Shown piece by piece: positions 44,910 through 53,993 of a stretch of 64,000 bases of DNA. This stretch comes from Mycolicibacterium boenickei (GTDB lineage Bacteria; Actinomycetota; Actinomycetes; Mycobacteriales; Mycobacteriaceae). The position numbers and the translations under genes are program-made. Under the pieces are notes generated by a model. That model ran no database searches and had not been told where the DNA came from. It was given only the letters and a program-made list of their open reading frames with translations. The stretch covers positions 496,001 to 560,000 of the forward strand of contig NZ_AP022579.1 of assembly GCF_010731295.1 (NCBI RefSeq), given 5' to 3'. Every line of letters starts with the position of its first letter. The first letter of the stretch is position 1.

Positions 44910-45740
44910 ATGGGAAATCTGGACGGAAAAGTCGCCTTCATCACCGGGGTAGCCCGAGGTCAGGGCCGCAGTCACGCGGTGACGCTCGCCAGTGATGGCG
45001 CGGCCATCATCGGCGTGGACATCTGCGCCGACATCCCGTCGAACGGCTATCCGATGGCCAGCCGCGATGAGCTCGACGAGACCGTCGCGCTCGTCGAGGC
45101 CGCGGGCGGCAAGATGATCGCCTCGGTCGCCGACGTCCGCGACTTCCACGCGTTGAAGGCCGCGCTCGACGCGGGCGTGGAGCAGTTCGGGCGGCTGGAC
45201 ATCGTGCTCGCCAATGCGGGCATCGCCACGATGGCGTTCCGCGAGCTGACCATCGAAGAAGACCTCGAGATGTGGACCGACGTGCTCGACGTCAACCTGG
45301 TCGGCTCGTTCCACACCGCCAAGGCCGCGATCCCCCATCTGATCGAAGGCGGACGCGGCGGGTCGATCGTCTTCACCAGTTCGACCGCCGGGCTGCGCGG
45401 CTTCGGCGGCCTGCAGGGCGGCGGCCTTGGCTACGCCGCGTCCAAACACGGCATCGTCGGACTCATGCGCACCTTGGCCAATGCCCTTGCCCCATACAGC
45501 ATCCGGGTCAACACGGTGCATCCCACCGCGGTCAACACCATGATGGCGGTCAACCCGGCGATGACGGCGTTCCTGGAGAACTACCCCGACGGCGGCCCAC
45601 ATCTGCAGAACCCGATGCCGGTGTCGCTGCTCGAACCGCAGGACATCACCGCGGCCATCAGCTATCTGGTGTCCGATGCCGCCAAGTACGTCACCGGGGT
45701 CACCCTCCCCGTCGACGCCGGCTTCACGAACAAGCTCTGA
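44910..45740 (+). CDS. Mycofactocin-coupled SDR oxidoreductase (first)
   Basis: 276-aa SDR of the mycofactocin-coupled type: ITGVARGQGRSHAVTLA at the cofactor loop and the characteristic insert after the second strand (DICADIPSNGYPMASRDELDETVALVE). Catalytic Tyr/Lys in GYAASKHGIVGLM; NAGIATM. Enzymes of this group hold NAD(H) tightly and pass electrons to mycofactocin. It probably oxidises an alcohol. ATG at 44910, first gene of a four-gene operon behind tandem TetR operators. Confidence 0.85.
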   Translation: MGNLDGKVAFITGVARGQGRSHAVTLASDGAAIIGVDICADIPSNGYPMASRDELDETVALVEAAGGKMIASVADVRDFHALKAALDAGVEQFGRLDIVLANAGIATMAFRELTIEEDLEMWTDVLDVNLVGSFHTAKAAIPHLIEGGRGGSIVFTSSTAGLRGFGGLQGGGLGYAASKHGIVGLMRTLANALAPYSIRVNTVHPTAVNTMMAVNPAMTAFLENYPDGGPHLQNPMPVSLLEPQDITAAISYLVSDAAKYVTGVTLPVDAGFTNKL

Positions 45741-46540
45741 TGGGGCGCGTCACCGGCAAGCGGGTGCTGATCACCGGCGCAGCACGCGGTATGGGCCGAA
45801 GCCACGCCGTACGCCTGGCCGAGGAAGGCGCCGACGTCATCCTCGTCGACCTGTGCCGATCGGTGGACGAGATCGACTATCCGCTGGCCTCGCGTGAAGA
45901 CCTCGACGAAACCGCGCGACTGGTCGAAAAACACGGCCGGCGCGCCCTCACCTACGTGGTCGACGTGCGCGACGCCGACGCGCTGGCGACCGCAGTCGCC
46001 GACGGCGTCAAGGAGTTGGGTGGCCTGGAGGCTGCGGTGGCCAACGCCGGCGTCATCACCGCGGGCACCTGGGACACCACCACCGCCCAGCAGTGGCGCA
46101 CCGTCGTCGACATCAACCTGATCGGGTCCTGGAACACCTGCGTGGCCGCACTGCCACACCTGGTGGAACGCGGCGGCAGCCTGGTCAACATCAGCTCGGC
46201 CGCGGGCATCAAGGGCACGCCGCTGCACACCCCGTACACCGCCTCCAAGCACGGCGTGGTCGGGATGAGCAAGGCGCTGGCCAATGAGCTTGCCGGCCAG
46301 CATGTCCGGGTCAACACGGTGCACCCGACCGGTGTCGAGACCGGGATGCGGCCGGCGACGCTGCACACCTTGATCGCCGAGCAACGTCCGGATCTGGCGC
46401 CGCTGTTCGGCAACGCCATCCCCATCGTGATGGCCGAGGCGATCGACATCAGCAATGCGGTGCTGTTCCTGGTCTCGGATGAGTCCCGCTATGTGACCGG
46501 CCTGGAGTTCAAAGTCGACGCAGGAGTGACGATCCGATGA
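45740..46540 (+). CDS. Mycofactocin-coupled SDR oxidoreductase (second)
   Basis: 266-aa paralogue of the preceding SDR: ITGAARGMGRSHAVRLA, insert DLCRSVDEIDYPLASREDLDETARLVE, NAGVITAG, and catalytic YTASKHGVVGMSKALANEL. The start overlaps the previous stop by 1 nt (TGATG). Two tandem SDRs suggest two alcohol oxidations or two stereoisomers of one substrate. The stop overlaps the next start (ATGA). Confidence 0.85.
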   Translation: MGRVTGKRVLITGAARGMGRSHAVRLAEEGADVILVDLCRSVDEIDYPLASREDLDETARLVEKHGRRALTYVVDVRDADALATAVADGVKELGGLEAAVANAGVITAGTWDTTTAQQWRTVVDINLIGSWNTCVAALPHLVERGGSLVNISSAAGIKGTPLHTPYTASKHGVVGMSKALANELAGQHVRVNTVHPTGVETGMRPATLHTLIAEQRPDLAPLFGNAIPIVMAEAIDISNAVLFLVSDESRYVTGLEFKVDAGVTIR

Positions 46541-47334
46541 CCGCATCAGATACCCGTACCGAACGCGGACGCCGCGAGTTCGCCGAGGTGATGACGTTCT
46601 CCGCGCCCGAGGACGATTCCCCGGCGACCACCACCCTCGTCGACTTCGTCTTCGCCGAGGTGTGGCCACGCACTGCCCTGAGCCGCCGGGACCGACGCTT
46701 CGTCACGCTGCCGTGCGTGGCGGACGCCGACGCCGAAGGCCCGTTGCGCGACCACGTCTATGCCGCACTCAACAGCGGTGACGTGTCGATCGTCGAAATG
46801 CGGGAAACCGTCCTGCATTTCGCGGTGTACGCCGGATGGCCGAAGGCCTCGCGGTTCAACGGCGTGGTGGACGAGCAGTGGGAGCGCATCCACCGCGAGC
46901 GGGGCCAGACGCCGCCGGCGCCGGAGCCGCTGCTGCCGCTGCCCACACCGAGTGACCCGGAGGAACGGCTGGTCTGCGGCGAGCAGTCTTTCCGGGACAT
47001 CAACTGCATCCCGTTCGCCCCGACCCGCGACAACCCGTACTCCGGGGCAGGCATCCTCAACTTCGTGTTCGGCGAGATGTGGCTGCGGCCCGGACTGGGC
47101 ATGAAGGAGCGCCGGCTGGTGACGGTGGCCTGCGTGGCGTTCCAGGATGCTCCGCTGCCGATCCTGAGTCATGTCTACGCCGCCCTCAAGAGTCGTGACG
47201 TCTCCTTCGAGGAAATGGACGAGCTGGCACTGCATTTCGCGGCGTACTACGGATGGCCCAAGGCCGCGAACCTCAACCAGGTGATCGGAGAGCAGAAGCA
47301 GCGGGTGTTGCAGGAATGGGAAGCCGAGGCGTGA
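46537..47334 (+). CDS. Double carboxymuconolactone-decarboxylase-like protein
   Basis: 265-aa protein made of two related halves (about 35-120 and 170-255), each with the pattern R-x3-VT..C/A..H-VYAAL.S.DVS..EM.E..LHFA.Y.GWPKA. This is the CMD/AhpD fold; the Cys-x2-Cys redox pair of AhpD is absent, so it is closer to PcaC-type lyases or hydrolases. The function is unclear, perhaps a lactone or beta-keto step in the same catabolic route. It overlaps both neighbours by 4 bp. Confidence 0.8.
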   Translation: MTASDTRTERGRREFAEVMTFSAPEDDSPATTTLVDFVFAEVWPRTALSRRDRRFVTLPCVADADAEGPLRDHVYAALNSGDVSIVEMRETVLHFAVYAGWPKASRFNGVVDEQWERIHRERGQTPPAPEPLLPLPTPSDPEERLVCGEQSFRDINCIPFAPTRDNPYSGAGILNFVFGEMWLRPGLGMKERRLVTVACVAFQDAPLPILSHVYAALKSRDVSFEEMDELALHFAAYYGWPKAANLNQVIGEQKQRVLQEWEAEA

Positions 47335-48731
47335 TCTTCGAGCACATCTACCCGGCCACCGGCCGGCCGAACGGCACCGTGGAACTGGCAGGCGCCGCCG
47401 AGATCGACAACGCGGTCCGAGTGGCGGCCAAAGCGCAACGCGAATGGGTGGCGCTTACCGTCGACCGGCGACGCGACCTGCTGATCGGCCTGGCCGACGT
47501 GGTGCACGACCACCTCGACGAGCTCGCGAAACTCAACGTGGCCGACTACGCGGTGCCGATCTCGTTCGCCGGCACCGCAATGCTTCTCGAACGGTTCCTG
47601 CGACATTTCGCGGGCTACGCCGACAAACCGCACGGAGTGACGACACCGGTCAACGGGTCGTTCGACATCAACCTCGTCGAACGCGAACCGTACGGGGTGG
47701 TCGGCGTCATCACGCCGTGGAACGGCGCGCTGGTCGTCACCGGATCGTGCGTCGCCCCGGCACTGGCGGCCGGCAATGCCGTCGTCCTCAAACCGTCGGA
47801 GCTCGCGCCGTTCGCGGCACTGCGCTTCGGCGAGTTGTGCCTGGAGGCGGGACTGCCCGAGGGGCTGGTCGCCGTCGTCCCCGCCGACGCCGAAGGTGGC
47901 GACGCCCTGGTCCGCCATCCCGGCATCGGGAAGATCGCATTCACCGGCGGCGGCGGTACGGCGCGCAAGGTATTGCAAGCAGCGGCAACCAATCTCACGC
48001 CGGTGGTCACCGAGCTGGGCGGCAAATCAGCCAACCTCATCTTCGCCGACGCCGACCTCGACCTGGCCGCCGCCCTCTCGGCCCATCAGGGCCCGCTCAT
48101 GCAATCGGGGCAGAGCTGCGCGTGCGCCAGCCGGATCCTGGTGCACGACGAGGTCTATGACGAATTCCTGGAGAAGTTCCTCGGCGTCATCGGTTCGGCG
48201 AGAATCGGTGACCCGATGGATCCGGCGACCACATTCGGGCCGGTGATCAGCCAAGCCGCGGCCGACCGGATCCTGGCCGCCGTCGACGCCGCGGCGTCCG
48301 GCGGGGCCGGGGAATTGCTGTTGGGCGGCAAGCGGATCGGCGGTGCCGGGCTTCCGGACGACCTGGCCGAGGGCTACTACGTCGAACCGACCGTGTTCGG
48401 CGGCGTGGACAACGCCTCGGACCTCGCACAGCTGGAGACCTTCGGGCCGGTGGTCTCGCTGATGAGATTCCGCGACGAGGACGAGGCCGTGCGGATCGCC
48501 AACGACACCCCGTACGGCCTGAACGCATTCGTTCAGACAACGGATCTCAACCGCGCGCATCGAGTGGCTCGTCAGCTGGAATCCGGATCGGTGTGGATCA
48601 ACCAGTTCAGCGACATCTCCCCGCAGGGTCCCTACGGCGGATACAAACAGAGCGGCGCCGGGCGCACCGGCGGCGTCGAGGGCCTCCACGAGTTCCAGCA
48701 GGTGAAGAACATTCGCATCGCCATGCGCTGA
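47331..48731 (+). CDS. NAD(P)-dependent aldehyde dehydrogenase
   Basis: 466-aa ALDH. Features: VGVITPWNGALV, NAVVLKPSELAPFAALR, cofactor loop FTGGGGTARKV, general-base Glu in TELGGKSANL, catalytic Cys in GQSCACASR, and FGPVVSLMRF. It would oxidise the aldehyde produced by the upstream SDRs to an acid. GTG at 47331 gives a GTGA overlap with the CMD gene. It is last in the operon; no clear terminator follows. Confidence 0.9.
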   Translation: MIFEHIYPATGRPNGTVELAGAAEIDNAVRVAAKAQREWVALTVDRRRDLLIGLADVVHDHLDELAKLNVADYAVPISFAGTAMLLERFLRHFAGYADKPHGVTTPVNGSFDINLVEREPYGVVGVITPWNGALVVTGSCVAPALAAGNAVVLKPSELAPFAALRFGELCLEAGLPEGLVAVVPADAEGGDALVRHPGIGKIAFTGGGGTARKVLQAAATNLTPVVTELGGKSANLIFADADLDLAAALSAHQGPLMQSGQSCACASRILVHDEVYDEFLEKFLGVIGSARIGDPMDPATTFGPVISQAAADRILAAVDAAASGGAGELLLGGKRIGGAGLPDDLAEGYYVEPTVFGGVDNASDLAQLETFGPVVSLMRFRDEDEAVRIANDTPYGLNAFVQTTDLNRAHRVARQLESGSVWINQFSDISPQGPYGGYKQSGAGRTGGVEGLHEFQQVKNIRIAMR

Positions 48732-48775
48732 TTTTTCGGCTTCGGTTGACGTGAGCCAGGCAACACCCCACAATA

Positions 48776-48813
48776 ACCGTCATGAACGGTCAGAAATCCA
48801 CATTGACGGTCAG
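48776..48813. promoter_or_regulatory. Repeated ACGGTCAG elements before the DeoR gene
   Basis: ACGGTCAG occurs at 48786-48793 and 48806-48813 (20 bp apart), and an inverted ACCGT lies at 48776-48780. This fits an autoregulatory site for the DeoR protein starting at 48816. Confidence 0.55.
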
Positions 48814-48815
48814 CC

Positions 48816-49595
48816 GTGCTGCCGGTTGAACGTCATGAGGCGATCGTCGAGGCGGTAGACACCGCTCAAGCGGTCAGTACGGACGAACTGGTCCGCCGCC
48901 TCGGGGTATCGGCCGAGACCGTGCGCCGCGACCTTGCGTTTCTCGAAGAACGCGGCGCCCTGCGCCGGGTCCATGGCGGCGCCGCAGCGGTCGCCGACCA
49001 CCGTCCGATCGAGCCGTCCTACTCCGAGCGCACGATGATCCGCCACCAGGCGAAAGCCCAGCTGGCCCGGGTGGCCGCAGGCCTCCTCGAAAACGGGCAG
49101 ACCGTGATCATCGACATCGGGACCACGGCCGTCGCCGTCGCCCAGGCCATCCCCCGCTCGTTCACCGGAACCGTGATCACCCCGTCATTACCGGTCGCGG
49201 TGGAGCTCGCCGACCGCCCGGGAATCGAGCTGCTGCTGGCCGGCGGACGGGTCCGGGCCGGCGATCTGGCCTGCTCGAACGCACACACCAAGGCCTTCTT
49301 CACCGACATCTACGCCGACATCGCCCTGCTCGGGTCCGGCGGGGTGGACGCGGCAGCCGGCCTCACCGACTTCCATCTCGACGAGATCGACGTGCGCCGG
49401 ACGATCATCGCCAACAGCGCGCGCAGCTACATCCTGGCCGACTCCTCCAAGCTCGGGCAGGTGGCGCCGTACCGAGTGTGCGATCTCAGCGCCGTCAACG
49501 GACTGATCACCGACCAGAACACCGACCCGGCCGTGGCAGCGGCACTAGAGGAGACGGGAGGTGTGGTCATGCCGGCGCGTCCGGCAAGCGCCTGA
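48816..49595 (+). CDS. DeoR-family transcriptional regulator
   Basis: 259-aa regulator. HTH at about 20-45 (VSTDELVRRLGVSAETVRRDLAFLEERGALRRVHGGA) and a DeoR sugar-phosphate sensor domain (VIIDIGTTAVAVAQ, LLLAGGRVRAG, DIALLGSGGVDAAAGLTDFHLDEIDVRR). GTG start. Such proteins respond to phosphorylated polyols or sugars, which fits the kinase three genes downstream. It is probably the local repressor of the operon 49682-55228. Confidence 0.88.
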   Translation: MLPVERHEAIVEAVDTAQAVSTDELVRRLGVSAETVRRDLAFLEERGALRRVHGGAAAVADHRPIEPSYSERTMIRHQAKAQLARVAAGLLENGQTVIIDIGTTAVAVAQAIPRSFTGTVITPSLPVAVELADRPGIELLLAGGRVRAGDLACSNAHTKAFFTDIYADIALLGSGGVDAAAGLTDFHLDEIDVRRTIIANSARSYILADSSKLGQVAPYRVCDLSAVNGLITDQNTDPAVAAALEETGGVVMPARPASA

Positions 49596-49681
49596 AACGG
49601 GTGCGGGCGACGTTGCAGCGTCGCCCGCGGACCGAGCAATTCCCTCGCGAAACAGTCAATTTCCCTCAGAAAGCCCGATCA

Positions 49682-51169
49682 GTGACAAATTCTTCCACAT
49701 CGCCTTACGGCTACACCGAAACCCTGGAACGCGGCACCGGCAAATTCGCCTCGTTCGCCGTGGCCTTCGCCTTCGTCTCGATTGCGACCGGCATCTTCAC
49801 CACATACGGCAGCGTGCTCAACAGCTCAGGCCCGATGGGCATCTGGACGTGGCCGATCGTCATCGTCGGTCAGGTCGCGGTCGCGCTCCTGCTCGGCTCG
49901 CTGGCCGCCCGCATCCCGGTCACCGGCTACGCCTACCAATGGGTGTCGCGACTGGCCAACCCGGTTCTCGGCTGGATCACCGGCTGGATCTCGTTCACCT
50001 TCCTCGCGATCGTCGTGGTCGCGGTGGATTACACCGTGGCCGCCACCGTGGTGCCCGCGCTGTTCGACTTCACCGGAACCGCGCTGACGTCATTCGAGAT
50101 CACCGCCGCGGTGCTGTTCCTGCAGGCCCTGCTGGTCGGGCTGTCCACCAAGTGGACCGAGCGGGTGAACAACTTCGCGGTCACCGCGGAGCTGATCGGC
50201 ATGGTCGCCCTCGTGGTCCTGCTGTTCATCGTCGGTGTCATCGCGCACAAGCTGTCGGTCGGAAACCTGTTCTCCCGCGGCGATATCCCGGCCGAGGGAT
50301 ACTGGAGCTTCGGCACCGCCACCTCGGTGGGCCCGTGGATGCTCGGCTTCCTGCTCGGCGCCTTCACCATCGTCGGCTTCGAATCCGCCGCAAACCTGGC
50401 CGAGGAAACCAAGAAGCCCGAAATCGTTGTGCCGCGCGCCATGTGGCAGGCCGTGCTGGCCTCCGGCATCCTGGGCTTCCTGTTCCTGCTCGTGGTCACC
50501 GCCGCCGTCAGCGACCCGACCACGCTGGCCCAGTCCGGCACCCCGATCGCCGACGTGATCCGTGACATCCTCGGCTCCTTCGTCGGCACCGCACTGCTCG
50601 TGCTGGTGGCCATCGCGATCTTCGCCTGCGGACTGGTGATCCTGATGAGTGGTGTGCGCCTGGTCTGGGCGATGTCGCGCGATCAGCGTTTCCCGGGATG
50701 GCAGGTGCTGCACAAGGTTTCGCCTCGGTTCCGCACCCCGGCCAACGCCACCGTGTTCATGGCAGCCACCTCGGCGGTGATCCTCGGCATCTTCTCGACC
50801 AGCACCGACGCGCTGTTCAAGCTGTTCTCCGCGGCCACCCTGCTGCCGGCCTCCATCTACGCCATCACCATCGCGCTCTACATCGCGACCCGCAAGAAGC
50901 TGCCCGCCAGCGCGGGATTCAGCCTGGGCCGCTGGGAGATTCCGGTCCTGGTGGTCGCAGTGGTCTGGCTGGTGTTCGAGCTCTCGCTGTTCCGCGACGC
51001 GTCCTTCAAGGATCCGTGGCTCTACGTCCTGGCCATGGTCGCGATCGGCGCGGTCTACCTCGGCTATCTGCTGGTCACCCGCGGCAAGGAGGGGCTCAAG
51101 ATGCCCGAGATGGCCTCGATCGACGCTGAACTCGATGAGGTCGCAGGCACCGAGGAAACCGTGAAATGA
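49682..51169 (+). CDS. APC-superfamily amino acid/amine permease
   Basis: 495-aa transporter with 12 predicted helices. The start GTG at 49682 is chosen because the upstream frame lacks hydrophobic or conserved character. Features: SIATGIFTTYGSVLNSSGP in helix 1, FTIVGFESAANLAEETKKPEIVVPRAM (APC signature), and MSRDQRFPGWQVLHKVSPRFRTPANA in the central loop. It probably imports an amino compound. Its stop overlaps the kinase ATG by 4 bp, tying transport to phosphorylation. Confidence 0.87.
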   Translation: MTNSSTSPYGYTETLERGTGKFASFAVAFAFVSIATGIFTTYGSVLNSSGPMGIWTWPIVIVGQVAVALLLGSLAARIPVTGYAYQWVSRLANPVLGWITGWISFTFLAIVVVAVDYTVAATVVPALFDFTGTALTSFEITAAVLFLQALLVGLSTKWTERVNNFAVTAELIGMVALVVLLFIVGVIAHKLSVGNLFSRGDIPAEGYWSFGTATSVGPWMLGFLLGAFTIVGFESAANLAEETKKPEIVVPRAMWQAVLASGILGFLFLLVVTAAVSDPTTLAQSGTPIADVIRDILGSFVGTALLVLVAIAIFACGLVILMSGVRLVWAMSRDQRFPGWQVLHKVSPRFRTPANATVFMAATSAVILGIFSTSTDALFKLFSAATLLPASIYAITIALYIATRKKLPASAGFSLGRWEIPVLVVAVVWLVFELSLFRDASFKDPWLYVLAMVAIGAVYLGYLLVTRGKEGLKMPEMASIDAELDEVAGTEETVK

Positions 51170-52596
51170 CCGTACTGGCCATCGACCAAGGCACCTCGGG
51201 GACCAAGGCGATCGTCGTCGACCCCGAACACGGTGTGGTCGGGTTGGCCGAGGTTCCGGTGCACCCGCGTTACCTCGACGGCGGCGGCGTCGAGCAGGAT
51301 CCGGCAGAGCTGCTGGAGTCCGTGCTCGGCGCCGGACGCGCCGCCCTCGAACAGGCCGGCCGGCCAGTGGAGGCGGTGTCGCTGGCGAATCAGGGCGAGA
51401 CCGTGCTGGCCTGGGACCCGGGCACCGGCAAGCCGCTGACCCAGGCCCTCGTGTGGCAGGATCGCCGGGCCGAAGCCCTGTGCGCCGACCTCGCACCGCA
51501 CGCCGAGATGGTCGCCGCCCACACCGGACTGGTGCTCGACCCGTACTTCTCGGCACCGAAGATGGCCTGGCTGCGCCGCAATGTGGAAGGAGTGGCCGGC
51601 AGCGTCGTCACAACGTCCGACACCTGGCTGCTGCACCAGCTCACCGGCGAGTTCGTCACCGACGCCACCACGGCCAGCCGCTCGGCGGCCGTCGACCTGG
51701 GTGCCCGGGACTGGAGCCATGAACTGCTCGCCCTGTTCGGCCTCGACGGTGAGCGGTTGCCCCGCATCGCCGCCAACGACGAGATAATCGGAACCACATC
51801 CGCTTTCGGCACGGACACCCCGGTCGGCGGCATCGTGGTGGATCAGCAGGCCGCGCTGCTGGCCGAGGCGTGCCTCGAGCCAGGCATGGCCAAGTGCACC
51901 TTCGGCACCGGCGCGTTCCTGCTGTCCAACACCGGGACCACCCCGGTGCGCTCCACCACCGGCCTCACCTCGTCGGTGGCCTGGCGGGTCGGCGGCACCG
52001 ACTCGTTCTGCATCGACGGCCAGGTCTACACCGCGGCGTCCGCCGTCAAATGGCTCACCTCGCTCGGCCTGATCGGCGGGGCCGCGGAGATGGACTGCAT
52101 TGCCGAGACCGACAGCGCGGGAGTGCTGTGTGTGCCCGCACTGGCCGGCCTGGCCGCGCCATGGTGGAAATCGCAGGCCACCGCGACGATTTCGGGAATG
52201 ACCCTGTCAACCGGCCGCGGACACATCGTGATGGCCGTCCTGCAGGGCATCGCAGCTCAGGTCGCCGAGCTGGTGTCGGCGATCGACGCGGACGCGCCAC
52301 CGCTGACCCGGCTCCGCGCCGACGGCGGCCTCACCCAGTCCACAGTGTTGATGCAAGCCTGCGCCGACATCCTGCAGGTGCCGGTCGACGTATATCCCTC
52401 GGCGCACGCGACCGCGCTGGGCGCCGCCGCACTGGCCCGGCTCAGCCTGGCGCCCGACGCGTCGGTGGCCGATGTCGTCGCCGACTGGACGCCGGCGGCC
52501 GGTTACGAACCTCGATGGAGTCCGGCGCGCGCCGCCGAATTCCGCTCGGCCTGGCGCGAACTCGCCGAGACCACGTACAACCAGGAGAATTCATGA
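51166..52596 (+). CDS. FGGY-family carbohydrate/polyol kinase
   Basis: 476-aa kinase of the FGGY (glycerol/xylulose kinase) family. N-terminal ATP-site loop LAIDQGTSGTKAIVVD, substrate-domain QALVWQDRRAEALC, the family segment KCTFGTGAFLLSNTG, and C-terminal LRADGGLTQSTVLMQACADILQVPV. Substrate is uncertain: closest in layout to glycerol kinase but paired here with an amine-type permease. The stop overlaps the next ATG (ATGA). Confidence 0.87.
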   Translation: MTVLAIDQGTSGTKAIVVDPEHGVVGLAEVPVHPRYLDGGGVEQDPAELLESVLGAGRAALEQAGRPVEAVSLANQGETVLAWDPGTGKPLTQALVWQDRRAEALCADLAPHAEMVAAHTGLVLDPYFSAPKMAWLRRNVEGVAGSVVTTSDTWLLHQLTGEFVTDATTASRSAAVDLGARDWSHELLALFGLDGERLPRIAANDEIIGTTSAFGTDTPVGGIVVDQQAALLAEACLEPGMAKCTFGTGAFLLSNTGTTPVRSTTGLTSSVAWRVGGTDSFCIDGQVYTAASAVKWLTSLGLIGGAAEMDCIAETDSAGVLCVPALAGLAAPWWKSQATATISGMTLSTGRGHIVMAVLQGIAAQVAELVSAIDADAPPLTRLRADGGLTQSTVLMQACADILQVPVDVYPSAHATALGAAALARLSLAPDASVADVVADWTPAAGYEPRWSPARAAEFRSAWRELAETTYNQENS

Positions 52597-53993
52597 ACAC
52601 CCCGACCTCCGACGTGTTCGACGTCGTGGTCATCGGCGCCGGCATCGTCGGCTCGGCCATCGCGCGCGAGCTGTCCGGATACCAACTGTCGGTCGCCCTG
52701 CTCGAAGCCCGCGACGACGTCGGCGACGGCACCAGCAAGGCCAACACCGCGATCCTGCACACCGGATTCGACGCCAAGCCCGGCACACTGGAATCCGCCA
52801 TGGTCAGCCGTGGCTATCAGCTGCTGTCCGACTACGCGACCCGCACCGGGATCCCCGTCGAACACACCGGGGCGATCCTGGTGGCCTGGGACGACGAACA
52901 GCTCGATGCCCTACCGGGATTGAAAGAGAAGGCCGAGGCCAACGGCTATCACCGGTGCGAGATCGTCGATTCCGCCGCCGTGTATGCCGCGGTGCCCGAT
53001 CTGGGACCAGGTGCGCTCGGCGGGCTCACGGTGCCCGACGAGTCGATCATCTGCACCTGGACGGTCAACCTCGCGCTGGCCACCGACGCCGTCAACCGCG
53101 GCGCCACCCTACTGACCGATCACCGGGTGGAACGCGTCGAGGCCGGGGCCGAGGTCACCACGCTGCACACCTCCGCCGGCGCGGTGCGGGCCCGGTGGGT
53201 GGTCAACGCGGCCGGCCTGGGCGCCGACGTCATCGACAACCTGTTCGGCTTCTCCCGATTCACTGTGACTCCGCGCCGCGGCGAGCTCATCGTCTACGAC
53301 AAGCTGGCTCGGCCACTCGTCGACAAGATCGTGCTGCCGGTACCGACATCGCGGGGCAAAGGCGTCCTGGTCAGCCCCACCATCTACGGAAACGTCATGC
53401 TAGGCCCCACTTCTGAGGACCTCACCGACCGCACCGCGACCGGCACCTCCGAGACCGGGTTCGAGTTCCTGCTCGAAAAGGGCCGGGCACTGATGCCCCG
53501 GCTGCTGGCCGAGGAGGTCACCGCGACCTATGCCGGACTGCGCGCCGCAATCGACCACGGCGACTACCTGATCGAAGCCGATCCGGCACAGCATTACCTT
53601 CTGGTCGGCGGGATCCGCTCCACCGGCCTGACCGCGGGCATGGCGATCGCCGAATATGCCCGCGACCAACTGGTTTCGGCCGGCCTTGAGCTGGATCCGG
53701 TCGACGAGCTGCCGGCCCCGCCGCAGATGCCCAACCTCGGCGAGGCATTCCCCCGTCCCTATCAACAGGCCGAGAAGATCGCCGCCGATCCCGCCTACGG
53801 CCGGATCGTGTGCTTCTGCGAACGCGTCACCGAAGGTGAACTGCGCGACGCCTGCCATTCCGTCATCCCGCCCGCGGCCTTGGAAGGCCTGCGCCGACGT
53901 ACCCGCGTGATGAACGGCCGCTGCCAGGCATTCTTCTGCGGCGCCGAGGTGCAGGCGGTCTTCGAGCGGGAGCGTCAGGAGGTCCACCAGTGA
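52593..53993 (+). CDS. Glycerol-3-phosphate-dehydrogenase-like flavoprotein with [2Fe-2S] tail
   Basis: 466-aa protein: N-terminal FAD-binding DAO fold (VVVIGAGIVGSAIARELSGY, TSKANTAILHTGFDAKPGTLE) like GlpA, then a C-terminal BFD-like [2Fe-2S] domain with Cys407, Cys409, Cys444 and Cys449 (C-x-C-x34-C-x4-C). It probably oxidises the phosphorylated product of the upstream kinase and passes electrons through the iron-sulfur centre to the partner flavoprotein encoded next. It overlaps both neighbours by 4 bp. Confidence 0.85.
   Translation: MNTPTSDVFDVVVIGAGIVGSAIARELSGYQLSVALLEARDDVGDGTSKANTAILHTGFDAKPGTLESAMVSRGYQLLSDYATRTGIPVEHTGAILVAWDDEQLDALPGLKEKAEANGYHRCEIVDSAAVYAAVPDLGPGALGGLTVPDESIICTWTVNLALATDAVNRGATLLTDHRVERVEAGAEVTTLHTSAGAVRARWVVNAAGLGADVIDNLFGFSRFTVTPRRGELIVYDKLARPLVDKIVLPVPTSRGKGVLVSPTIYGNVMLGPTSEDLTDRTATGTSETGFEFLLEKGRALMPRLLAEEVTATYAGLRAAIDHGDYLIEADPAQHYLLVGGIRSTGLTAGMAIAEYARDQLVSAGLELDPVDELPAPPQMPNLGEAFPRPYQQAEKIAADPAYGRIVCFCERVTEGELRDACHSVIPPAALEGLRRRTRVMNGRCQAFFCGAEVQAVFERERQEVHQ

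Noticed and set aside
51870..52592. Long N-terminal extension of the G3P-dehydrogenase-like frame
   Set aside because: It lies inside the FGGY kinase in another frame, is Arg/His-rich, and the ATG at 52593 has the usual 4-bp overlap and a proper FAD-binding start.
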